64,000 nt of DNA from Cladocopium goreaui (taxonomy: Eukaryota; Sar; Dinophyceae; Suessiales; Symbiodiniaceae), in contig CAMXCT020002079.1 in assembly GCA_947184155.2 (NCBI GenBank), forward strand, positions 493,004 through 557,003, written 5' to 3'. The position numbers and the translations under genes are program-made. Positions 1 through 7,894 of this stretch are shown here, one piece after another; positions within the stretch are counted from its first letter, which is position 1, and every line of letters begins with the position of its first letter. Under the pieces are notes generated by a model, which searched no databases, was not told the DNA's origin, and saw only the letters and a list, made by a program, of their open reading frames with translations.

Positions 1-1134
1 GAAGGCAGAGCTCCATTGAATGAAAGAATGGCAACTAACAGAAACAAGAAAGACTATGTTGTAAGATTTCAGTTGTATGGTTTTGATAATGGGCATAAAG
101 CAGGAGGACAGAGAGGCTTTAAAGACAACCAAGGAGACTGGCACAATCTACTTTCTATGGAGCAACCCATTCAGATGAACTTGAAAAATGTAAGAGATGA
201 GGATAAACTGAATGAAACACTGGTGGATAAGTATGTGGTCAGAGACAAGTTTGATTTATGGGTGGAACGACTGAAAGATAGGTTAAGACTGAAGAAGGAC
301 AACCCAAACAAAATTACAAGAAAACAATTTGATGAACTGAACACTAGGGAGTCTTGGATAAAGGAGACAGGAATAGATGCTACACTGCCCAGAAGAAGAA
401 ACACCAAGGGTAGATACAAAGAGTTTGAAGTGATACACGACACAGCCTTGTTTGATAAGTTATTCAAGAGACTGGTTTTAAAACACCCAGACCTGAAGAA
501 TAATACAAACCTTGAAGACTACACAAGTGCCATCAAGATTTTAGACATTAGTGATGTATCAAACACAGGAGGTGGAGATGATGAAACAAAGAAGAAACTG
601 AAGGATGGCAATGAGATTGGAATGTATCACTACACCATCAATACCGAAATGGATGTTGCAAGTGATAATTTGGTTGATGCCATCAAAAATAAGAAACACA
701 CCGACGGGGAGTGTTGGATTAACACACTGATAGACCACTATGAAGAGACACTAATGAGTAGTAATAAATGGGAAAGTAAGAGAATGACAAGAGATAAAAT
801 TTTGAAATTGATTAATTTAAATGAGGAAGAGTTTAAGGAGAATGGGGCATCGGTTGAAGATATGGAAAGGGTATTTGAAGAATTTAAACTGACTGTCAGA
901 TTATATAACTGTATTGGTCAAAAGGTTTATACCTATGACCCTTTGAATAAGAACAAGAACATAACTGTTTTGTTTGGATTGATTAAGGGCAACCACATTT
1001 ACACAATGAATGACAACATCAACAGCATAGCACAAAGGGATTTTGAAAAAGATATGAACATATGTGCTTCTACTGACTTTCGCCTGAACAGCAAAGATAA
1101 ACCAGTTAAATATGTTTTTTTTCAATGGCATTGA
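1..1134 (+). CDS. N-terminal part of Polinton/virus-type replication gene (partial, frameshifted)
   Basis: The frame is already open at base 1, so the gene probably starts upstream; the first ATG inside is at 28. The product is lysine/aspartate-rich and AT-rich in codon use. Residues around 230-250 carry GECWINTLIDHY, and about 80 residues later comes GNHIYTMN. This Cys...His spacing resembles a module seen ahead of divergent viral DNA polymerases and faintly recalls a cysteine-protease fold; the function is inference. The frame stops at 1134 just after a run of eight T (1115-1122), and the polymerase-like frame opens at 1112 across the same run. The two are therefore probably halves of one gene split by a one-base slip. 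I did not recognise a named family for this half. Confidence 0.6.
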   Translation, partial: EGRAPLNERMATNRNKKDYVVRFQLYGFDNGHKAGGQRGFKDNQGDWHNLLSMEQPIQMNLKNVRDEDKLNETLVDKYVVRDKFDLWVERLKDRLRLKKDNPNKITRKQFDELNTRESWIKETGIDATLPRRRNTKGRYKEFEVIHDTALFDKLFKRLVLKHPDLKNNTNLEDYTSAIKILDISDVSNTGGGDDETKKKLKDGNEIGMYHYTINTEMDVASDNLVDAIKNKKHTDGECWINTLIDHYEETLMSSNKWESKRMTRDKILKLINLNEEEFKENGASVEDMERVFEEFKLTVRLYNCIGQKVYTYDPLNKNKNITVLFGLIKGNHIYTMNDNINSIAQRDFEKDMNICASTDFRLNSKDKPVKYVFFQWH

Positions 1135-2455
1135 TGACACAATGGGTATAGTTGAAGAGAATGAAGATGAAGAAAAAGTAAATTTAGTTAGTGGCAAAAA
1201 CTTGAATACAGTTTTTTGTGAGTTCAAGAGGGCAAAATATGAACCTAAAATCATAATGGGAGCAGGTGGCAATGTAGCATCACTCAAGGTAAAATTTAAT
1301 GGATTAATTTTGAATATCAGAAGCCAGAGTTTGATAGACTGTGCTGTTGATACTTGTATTGATAGTAGGAATGCTGATATGTTTAACAAAGTAAATGAGG
1401 CATTTTTTAATTTCAATAAGGGTATGTTCAATCCTAATCACAAGTCATATTATCATAGTAATGACTTGAACATATTTTCAATGGCACATAGCATAGCTCC
1501 CAGTGGATATTTTGAAAGCATCATTGAAGGAAAGAATACTCACATTGAATTAGATAGGAGGAAAGCCTACACTAAATCTACAATGGATGTGTTTGAAGTG
1601 CCTGTCTTTTCGGAATTTGATATTTGGAAAAAGTATGATTATTCAAAGAATGATTTTAACAAGATGCATGCTTTGACATTATATCTTGTTAAAAGCAAAG
1701 GGAGAAACCTATTTTTCAATAGGACTTATAACTTGATTTACGGTAAGTGTTTGAAAAAATATGCTGAAAATGTTGAAATCATTTATTACAAAATTCCATC
1801 TAATACATACAAAGTAAATTACAAAAGATTAGTTGATGAACTTTGGAAATTGAAACTGGATGAGGATGAGGAGAAAGATAAGTTGAAGAAGAAAATGATT
1901 GCTTGTATCAACATTGGCTTATTAGAAAAACAAACTAACACTGCTAAAAAGTCAATTGTGTTTTCAAAAATGGTTGATGCCTTTTATTATCAAGAAAAAT
2001 ACGGTGGTGATATAAGTATCATTACTGAAACTAAATGGGATGGTGAGGTATATGATGATGATGATGATTGTTTGCTTGAATTTGATGATAAAGGTAATGT
2101 CATTGAACCTATGATTAATGAGAAAGATATTCCCGTAATTGTTGATGAATGTAAGCATTATGTTTTAAACATTTCCGATACAAAAACTTTGATGAATGGA
2201 TATAGGTTTATCAAAGAACTGATTTTACAACATCATAATTTTGATATGAATGAGGCTTATGAAACACTTATGAGGGATGATGTAATGGTGTATTCAGTAA
2301 AAACTGATGCCTTTGTGATTGATAAATGTAATCTGGGTAAGGCAAAGGGAGTGTCAAAAAATTTGGTAGTGAGATTGGAGACTGACGGTGGTCTGATAAA
2401 TTCAATTTTCCCAGCAAGGCATTTAGCAAACAACCCAGTATTTTGTGTGATATAA
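1112..2455 (+). CDS. Divergent family B (protein-primed-like) DNA polymerase, palm part
   Basis: About 447 residues. Near residue 145 is IELDRRKAY followed by a VPVFSEF stretch, which fits polymerase motif A (D-x-x-x-x-Y then a small-Pro loop). Near residue 395 is VYSVKTDAFVID, in the place and form of motif C, with KTDA replacing the usual DTDS. Both acidic residues needed for metal binding are present. This is known of family B polymerases in general; assignment to the protein-primed branch rests on the neighbouring integrase and is inference. The start ATG at 1112 is probably not the real N-terminus, since the gene likely continues from the preceding frame through the T8 run. The stop TAA (2453-2455) overlaps the helicase ATG (2455) by one base. 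Confidence 0.6.
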   Translation: MFFFNGIDDTMGIVEENEDEEKVNLVSGKNLNTVFCEFKRAKYEPKIIMGAGGNVASLKVKFNGLILNIRSQSLIDCAVDTCIDSRNADMFNKVNEAFFNFNKGMFNPNHKSYYHSNDLNIFSMAHSIAPSGYFESIIEGKNTHIELDRRKAYTKSTMDVFEVPVFSEFDIWKKYDYSKNDFNKMHALTLYLVKSKGRNLFFNRTYNLIYGKCLKKYAENVEIIYYKIPSNTYKVNYKRLVDELWKLKLDEDEEKDKLKKKMIACINIGLLEKQTNTAKKSIVFSKMVDAFYYQEKYGGDISIITETKWDGEVYDDDDDCLLEFDDKGNVIEPMINEKDIPVIVDECKHYVLNISDTKTLMNGYRFIKELILQHHNFDMNEAYETLMRDDVMVYSVKTDAFVIDKCNLGKAKGVSKNLVVRLETDGGLINSIFPARHLANNPVFCVI

Positions 2456-3765
2456 TGGAATATGAAAATAAAACAGGTGATGTCAAGGATGAATGGAACA
2501 CTGATGAAATCATAGATGAGCATATTATGACTAATAGGAGGTTGATGATTAGGGCAGAGTTCGCAGGTTCAGGCAAGAGTTATATATGTAAGCATTTGAA
2601 AAATAGAAACTACAGAGTGTTGTTTGTTGTTCATAGCAATGAGTTAGGACAACAATGCGGTTGTGAATGGACTACCATAAATAAGTTTTTTGGTATTTCA
2701 TTTGGAGATGAGAGACTACAAAAGCTTGATTATTCAGGTTATGATGTCATAGTGTTTGATGAGATATATTTTCATAATGTGGGCAAGTGGGCTTTGATAT
2801 GGGACTTTGAGAAAAATAATCCTGATAAGATTGTATTAGCAACAGGTGATACAAAGCAATTGAAAAATCCTGAGAGTGTAAGTAATGTAATTGCTTTTGA
2901 AAAATATGCTGACCATTGTATTAATTTAATTTTCAAAAATAATATTATGCTTTATGAATGTAAGAGATTGAAGACTGAAGAAGATAGGCAAAAGTTAAGA
3001 GATGTTAAAAGGTTGATTTTTGAAGGCAAATCTTTTAGAGAAATCATTGATACATATTTCAAATGGACTGACAAAATAGAAATGTATGAGAATAACATTG
3101 CTTATACAAACAACACCTGTAAAATGGTTTCAAGCAAAATCAGGGAACTGACAAATATAACTGAAGAATATGTTATTGGTGAGGAAGTTATATGCCGAAA
3201 ATATATGAAGACTAAAGGGAAGAAATTTAATGTCAATTTCAGATTTAGGATTGTGAATATTGTTGGCGATATTGTTGTTTTACAAAATGTGGCAACTGGT
3301 GAGAAGCAAAATATAGAGCTGAAATTATTGAGAAAGCATTTTATATATGCTTACTGCTACACTGCTCATTCAAAGCAGGGCTGTAGTGTTGATGGTGATA
3401 TAGTGATATATGATTGGAATGAATGGTATGTTAGTAAGAATTGGTTTTTCACCGCCCTTACAAGGGCGACAGACTTTAACAAAATCAAGTTTTTCAAATA
3501 TAATGAAGGTCAAGAAAGTAAATCTAAAAGGATAGAGCAGTATTTTGAGAGAAAGGTTTTAAATTACATTGAGCAAGACAAAAAAGCAGGTAGAGATGTA
3601 GAAGATGGGGATTATGTGGATGTAGATTTTTTGATGAACCTTATGAATACCCAGTGTGAAAATTGTAATGAACCATTGGTGATAGATTTTGAAGATGGCA
3701 AAATTTCATCAAATATAACCTGTCAAAGGGTTAATATGAACAAAGCCACTTCAAGGATAATGTAG
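2455..3765 (+). CDS. Superfamily 1 helicase (Pif1/RecD-like) of the viral block
   Basis: The helicase motifs appear in order: Walker A AEFAGSGKS (residues ~34-42), Walker B VIVFDE (~97-102), motif III LATGDTKQL (~126-134), a late AYCYTAHSKQGCS segment, and motif VI FTALTRAT (~337-344). This is a 5'-3' type SF1 DNA helicase that would unwind the element during replication. I chose ATG 2455, which overlaps the polymerase stop as TAATG; a frame-joined fusion with the polymerase is also possible. The C-terminus has CENC and CQRVN before stopping at 3765. One frame over, HFKDN and CVSCN continue to a stop at 3819-3821, so the natural protein probably ended with a Cys/His (HNH- or zinc-ribbon-like) module that a one-base loss near 3735 removed. 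Confidence 0.8.
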   Translation: MEYENKTGDVKDEWNTDEIIDEHIMTNRRLMIRAEFAGSGKSYICKHLKNRNYRVLFVVHSNELGQQCGCEWTTINKFFGISFGDERLQKLDYSGYDVIVFDEIYFHNVGKWALIWDFEKNNPDKIVLATGDTKQLKNPESVSNVIAFEKYADHCINLIFKNNIMLYECKRLKTEEDRQKLRDVKRLIFEGKSFREIIDTYFKWTDKIEMYENNIAYTNNTCKMVSSKIRELTNITEEYVIGEEVICRKYMKTKGKKFNVNFRFRIVNIVGDIVVLQNVATGEKQNIELKLLRKHFIYAYCYTAHSKQGCSVDGDIVIYDWNEWYVSKNWFFTALTRATDFNKIKFFKYNEGQESKSKRIEQYFERKVLNYIEQDKKAGRDVEDGDYVDVDFLMNLMNTQCENCNEPLVIDFEDGKISSNITCQRVNMNKATSRIM

Positions 3766-3821
3766 TTGGATATTGCGTTTCTTGTAATTGCGCATTTAGC
3801 GATAAGATAAAAACTATTTAA
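3766..3821 (+). pseudogene. Out-of-frame C-terminal tail of the helicase gene
   Basis: Read in the frame one base off from the helicase, bases from about 3735 to 3821 give a run with HFKDN and CVSCN, then a stop at 3819-3821. Together with CENC and CQRVN in the helicase frame this makes a C2...C2 pattern with the conserved H-x-x-D-N seen in HNH-like zinc modules. The break lies near 3730-3737 in an AT-rich stretch and looks like a single missing base. It may be a genuine mutation of an endogenous copy or an assembly error. Confidence 0.45.
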
Positions 3822-3860
3822 AAACAAAATGATGTTATAAAAAAAATATTAAGAGGTCAA

Positions 3861-4464
3861 ATGAGTGATAATAAGTATCAAAAGGGCAATATATATATAT
3901 ATGATTACAGATGTAGCATACCAAGAGCGCTACTATGGTTCAACTATTGAGCCACTAACAAAAAGAATGATACACCATAAACATAAGTTTTTTCACTTGG
4001 ATTATGAAGACAAACCGTTTTTTAGAAGTGTAAATTACATATTTGACAAGTTTGGTTTTGAAAATTGTAAAATTGAATTAGTGGAAAATTTCCCCTGTAA
4101 TAGTATAGAAGAACTGACAAAAAGAGACGGGTTTTACATCCAAAGCAATGACTGTGTAAATAAACATATAGCAGGACGAACCAAAGAAGAATACAAAGAA
4201 CAAACCAGAGAAAGAAAAAATGAAAGGCAACTGGAATACTACTTTGAGAACAAGGAAGAAGCGCTATTGAAGCAGAAAGAATATAGACTTGCCATTCCAG
4301 AGAAAATAAAGGAGAGGAAAAAACAGTATTATGAAAAGACAAAAGATATGCGACAACAGTATTTTATATGTGGGTGTGGAAAACCAGTTCAGAATTGCTC
4401 AACATCAAGACATAACAAGACAAAAGAACATCAAGACTGGCTGAAGCAACAAGAGCAAGAATAA
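3861..4464 (+). CDS. GIY-YIG endonuclease with C-terminal zinc finger (frame slip at start)
   Basis: The nuclease core reads IYMITD...YYGST...R...H near the N-terminus, matching the GIY and YIG strands and the following arginine. The core is followed by a charged, coiled-coil-like stretch (ERKNERQLEYY, KERKKQYYEK) and a C-terminal CGCG...C...H...H finger. The family cuts DNA at one strand or junctions and is common in algal giant viruses and mobile elements. ATG 3861 gives MSDNKYQKG and then falls out of frame in the AT repeat at 3889-3902; the nuclease frame is the one running through ATG 3901. A change of one AT unit would explain it, so the start is broken in this copy or in the assembly. 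Confidence 0.75.
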
Positions 4465-4502
4465 ATGATATAATATATACTTATTATATCATCTATTCTA
4501 TA
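4465..4502 (+). other. Short AT-rich gap between nuclease and integrase
   Basis: 38 bases, almost all A and T, containing ATATAATATATAC. It could hold a late-type AT-rich viral promoter for the integrase, but no motif can be named with confidence. Confidence 0.3.
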
Positions 4503-5501
4503 ATGAGTGATAAACAGAAGATTATTAGTGATATTTATTTTGATAAAGCGGGCTATGGTTCAAGAAAGACCACATTAGAAGATGCTAAAAAGAAAGAACC
4601 TACAATCAAGAAAGAGGATATTGAACAATTCTTTAGAAAAAATGTTGAGATAAAAGCAAAGCCCAGAGGGATGAATTCCTTCACAGCCCCTCACAATTAT
4701 CACACTTTTCAGGTTGATTTGTTCTTTATGGGTTATTATGATTTTGAGAAAGAACAACCATTCAGAGGAGGGTTAGTGTGTATTGATGTTTTAAGCAAGT
4801 ATGCCGTTGTAGTTCCAATTCAAACTAAAAATGGTGAAGATGTCCTTGAAGCAACTAAAGAGGCATTAGGGAAAATGGGTAAGAAGCCTAAGATGATTTA
4901 TACAGATGATGAGAGAGCAATAGCAGGTGAAGACTTTAAGGATTATGTGGAAGGTGAAGGTATAACCTTACATAGGACTAGAGGACGCCCAGCATTTGCT
5001 GAAAGATTTATACGCACATACAAAAATATGCTTTTTAAAAGAGTAGAGGCTGATGAAAAAAAGGATAAGGCAAACATACAATGGGTTGATTACAATTTAG
5101 AAATAATGCTTACATACAATGATAAAATGAAGCATTCCGCTACAGGTATGACACCAAAAGAGGCAAGGAAAGATAAAAATGAATTCAGAGCAATGCTGAA
5201 TGTAGCATCAAAGGCAAAGAAAGAAATAATATACCCAACATTAGAGGCGGGAGACAAAGTAAAGATAATGAGAAAGAAAGCAATTACAGAGAAAGAAAGA
5301 ACTTCCCACTGGCTACCAGGTTATTATGTTGTGCAAGAGATTGCAGAAAAGTTGAACCAAACATATTACAAATTAACTGATTACCCAAGATTGTTGATGA
5401 GGCACGAACTTTTAAAGATTCAAGGTCTTTTAGACAGCCTTGTAAGCATTTGTTTTTCTTACTTATGCCTACTTGATGCAACCATGAGATGGTTGAATTG
5501 A
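4503..5501 (+). CDS. Retroviral-type (rve) integrase of Maverick/Polinton type
   Basis: The DDE core is clear: Asp in FQVDLFF (residues ~70-76), Asp in MIYTDDERA (~135-143), and Glu in FAERFIRTYK about 35 residues on. GGLVCIDVLSKYA between them is the usual second strand. After the core, EAGDKVKIMRKK...SHWLPGYY...YYKLTDYP forms an SH3-like C-terminal domain ending at MRHELLKIQ. This enzyme would insert the element's linear DNA. The ATG at 4503 follows the AT-rich gap. The last ~25 residues, after HELLKIQ at about 5430, do not look like the family and the base composition changes there, so the true end was probably near 5430 and host-like or inserted DNA follows. Confidence 0.85.
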   Translation: MSDKQKIISDIYFDKAGYGSRKTTLEDAKKKEPTIKKEDIEQFFRKNVEIKAKPRGMNSFTAPHNYHTFQVDLFFMGYYDFEKEQPFRGGLVCIDVLSKYAVVVPIQTKNGEDVLEATKEALGKMGKKPKMIYTDDERAIAGEDFKDYVEGEGITLHRTRGRPAFAERFIRTYKNMLFKRVEADEKKDKANIQWVDYNLEIMLTYNDKMKHSATGMTPKEARKDKNEFRAMLNVASKAKKEIIYPTLEAGDKVKIMRKKAITEKERTSHWLPGYYVVQEIAEKLNQTYYKLTDYPRLLMRHELLKIQGLLDSLVSICFSYLCLLDATMRWLN

Positions 5502-6480
5502 TGTGCTCTTTTGATTTCGGGGTTTTGTGTTTTGCCCTTCATTTGTTTTCCCCACGAATTCGTGTTTTGCACGTTTGGGTCATTGGCTGGGATTGCTCCA
5601 TGTTCCTTTGCCCTTCCTCGCCTTGGCTTTGTCATCAATCTCTTCTTCATCCTGTTGTCGGGGCGCTCAGCTGTTGGGAATATGCCAGTCAGAGGTTTGA
5701 AGCCACATGTTCTTGGAGAGCTTGACCTTGTTTCATGTGAGCTCCTTTGACATTCTCAATTGGAAAGCTACAGAAATTAGCTCTTGCAGTTTGAGCTTGG
5801 AATTTTGTGTAGTGTTTCAGCCTCTTTTGCTCAAACCACTTGGGCACGCTTTTCAGCTTAGGGGTGTCGGCATGTTCATGGCGCAAATCCGTTTTGTCGC
5901 TTGCCTCATCATCCTTGCATTGAGCGCTGAGGCTGCAGACACCAACCGCACAGGGATTGCCTCACAAAACATTAGCCGGAACAACTTCACGAGGAAATTT
6001 GGACGCGGAGCTGAATATCATTGTCCGTGCAATCAGTGAGGGGTTATGAATAATCCGCCTGGGTGTTGTTATATGGACTGTTATAGGTAATCTCCTTAGG
6101 TGTCCTGTATGGGACCGCCACCACTCGGCAAATTTTGGTGAAGGTGCGTGAGAAGGCTTGCTCTGCCAACAGGGCGACTTGCCAAACAGTGCTTTGAGCA
6201 GATCCTTTTGTGATTGAAAAGCTTTGTATGTAGGTAGGCATTGTTTCAATAGAGCATTCATGCCAGGGAGCCGTCACAAGCTTGGCATTCAGTGCATTCA
6301 TGCATGCCTGCTAAAAAGGCAACAACTACCAGATACTTGAAGACTGGCACCAACAAGTATGGACACACACCATCCTTTTCACTCCATTTCACCCCAAAAG
6401 TTTGGATTGGTTTTCCATTTACATCGCGCTGAGGTTAGGAAGACATGGTCATCAACAAGTTCATGAAGGGCGGTTCGGGC
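5430..6480. other. Less AT-rich, host-like stretch interrupting the viral block
   Basis: From about 5430 the sequence loses the strong A-rich coding bias of the viral genes and does not regain AT-richness until about 6480. It holds the candidate secreted-protein exons (5872-6143). Otherwise I see no gene, repeat or RNA in it. It is either flanking host DNA next to a truncated element or an insertion into the element. Confidence 0.4.
5872..6143 (+). CDS. Candidate first exons of a small secreted protein (host-like)
   Basis: ATG 5872 (or 5878) opens a frame beginning MFMAQIRFVACLIILALS, then AEAAD, a convincing signal peptide with a cleavage site after the alanines. About 35 residues follow, ending in CPCN. 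A good 5' splice site (GTGAGG) sits at 6036; a candidate acceptor (CCTTAG) ends at 6099, and the next exon, 6100-6143, joins in phase and adds another Cys-Pro. A pyrimidine-rich tract ending TTTTCAG lies about 20 bases before the ATG and could be a spliced-leader acceptor. No family recognised. The exon calls are inference from splice signals. Confidence 0.35.
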
Positions 6481-7181
6481 ATGGTAATTGCGGCAATTAA
6501 AGAGATTTGAGATTGAGAAAGATGTGATGCTGTTGTGATATGCTAGTTTGTATGTATGCTGGTATGTATGCTGGGGGGTGGGATAGTATATTGGCTGGGG
6601 GTTGAGGCTTCCCCTGTAGGGGGAGACTGCGGTAATTAATCCCATAATCTTCATAATAAATGATTTTGAAAATTATGTTGGTTACAAACATTTGATAAAA
6701 TAATTCTATTAAATTTATGTTGCAATTATTTTCTAGGACTACTTCAAGCAATTATGATTTCTAGAAACAACACCTATGAAATAGATAAGGTAAGATGATG
6801 TATGTTTGTGTATGCTTTGATGAAAATTATTCAATACAATTATGATGATTATATTATATAATTTTTACGGATGAGATTGATGAGATGGGTTGATATGATG
6901 AGCTTGTTCTGGTTTGTGTCATTGGTTTTATTAATAGTAGGTTGTTAGGATTTTGTTATTGTTGTTTTGTTGCTTTGTTTTTGTTTGTAGTAGGTTGTTT
7001 TGAATTTGTTATTGTTGTTATGATTTATGGTATAGGCTATTTTATAATCTATTGTATTGTCTATGTTGTTTTTTTTTCCATTTGTTGTTTGTTGTTATGA
7101 TTTTGTTGTTGATTATGTTACAATCTAGGGAAAAGGGATAGGAAAGACACTTAAAGAGTTATTACCTATCTATAGTAGGTA
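6480..7181. other. AT/TG-rich intergenic sequence before the zinc-finger gene
   Basis: Rich in TTGTTGTT, TTTGTTG and similar runs on the + strand, with no long frame that looks coding. Composition resembles the viral block rather than the host-like stretch before it. No promoter motif can be named. Confidence 0.4.
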
Positions 7182-7562
7182 ATGGAGGATACTAAAGTCA
7201 AGTGTGCTAAATGTTTTAAAGAAATGGAAGAGGGTAAATACAAAACTTGTGATAAATGTAGGGAATATATGAGGGCTAATCATCAAAAGAACAAAGAAAA
7301 ATATAATGAAAGGAGGAGAGACTATTATTACAATCATATAGAGGAGGCAAAGGAATATGCTAGAAATTATGGTAGGACACACAGGGAAGAAATAAATGAA
7401 AGAAGAAGAAATCATAGAGCAGAACACATTGAACAAGTGAATGCTAAAATAAAATGGATGACCTGCCCTGTATGTGATGATTATGAAATTCAATGTAAGA
7501 ATTACAAGAGACACACACAAACAACAAAGCATCTGGAGAACTTGAAGAAACAGCAAACATAA
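7182..7562 (+). CDS. Small charged protein with N- and C-terminal zinc fingers, viral-block type
   Basis: 126 residues. The N-terminus has CAKC...CDKC (four-cysteine finger), the middle is a helix-forming stretch of repeats such as NERRRDYY, REEINERRR and AEHIEQ, and the C-terminus is CPVCDDYEIQC...H...H, a C2H2-like finger. The tail and the charged middle match in style the C-terminal half of the GIY-YIG protein (3861-4464), without a nuclease core. Such proteins accompany giant-virus-like and Polinton-like elements; a DNA-binding role is inference. ATG 7182 is the first in frame and follows a TAGTAGG repeat. Confidence 0.55.
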   Translation: MEDTKVKCAKCFKEMEEGKYKTCDKCREYMRANHQKNKEKYNERRRDYYYNHIEEAKEYARNYGRTHREEINERRRNHRAEHIEQVNAKIKWMTCPVCDDYEIQCKNYKRHTQTTKHLENLKKQQT

Positions 7563-7715
7563 ATTTCATTTTATAATTTCAAAATTATGAAAGTGAAATT
7601 GTTTTTTTGTTATGATTTATGGTATAGTTTTTTTTTTAAATAATCTATTGTATTGTTTAGGTTGTTTGAGTTTTTTGTTTTGTTGTTATGATTTATGTTA
7701 TTGTTTTCTATAAGG

Positions 7716-7803
7716 TGTTGCTCCCCTGTCTTTGGTATTAACCCCATAGAATTTGCTTGTATAATAATGTGAGCGGTTAGATGAGAAAGACGGGGGAGCA
7801 ACA
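7716..7803. repeat. 18-bp inverted repeat around a 52-base loop
   Basis: TGTTGCTCCCCTGTCTTT (7716-7733) pairs with AAAGACGGGGGAGCAACA (7786-7803) with one wobble position. It stands out as a GC-rich hairpin in AT-rich DNA after the zinc-finger gene. It could be a very short mobile element or an RNA 3'-end hairpin. Confidence 0.6.
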
Positions 7804-7810
7804 GTCTAAC

Positions 7811-7894
7811 TAATATATATATATATATATATATTTATAGACATATATTTTACATATTATATCATATTGTATATATATATATATGATATATATA
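7811..7894. repeat. AT microsatellite
   Basis: Two (AT)n runs separated by a short AT-rich spacer, at the junction between the viral-type AT-rich DNA and the following host-like DNA. Confidence 0.8.
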
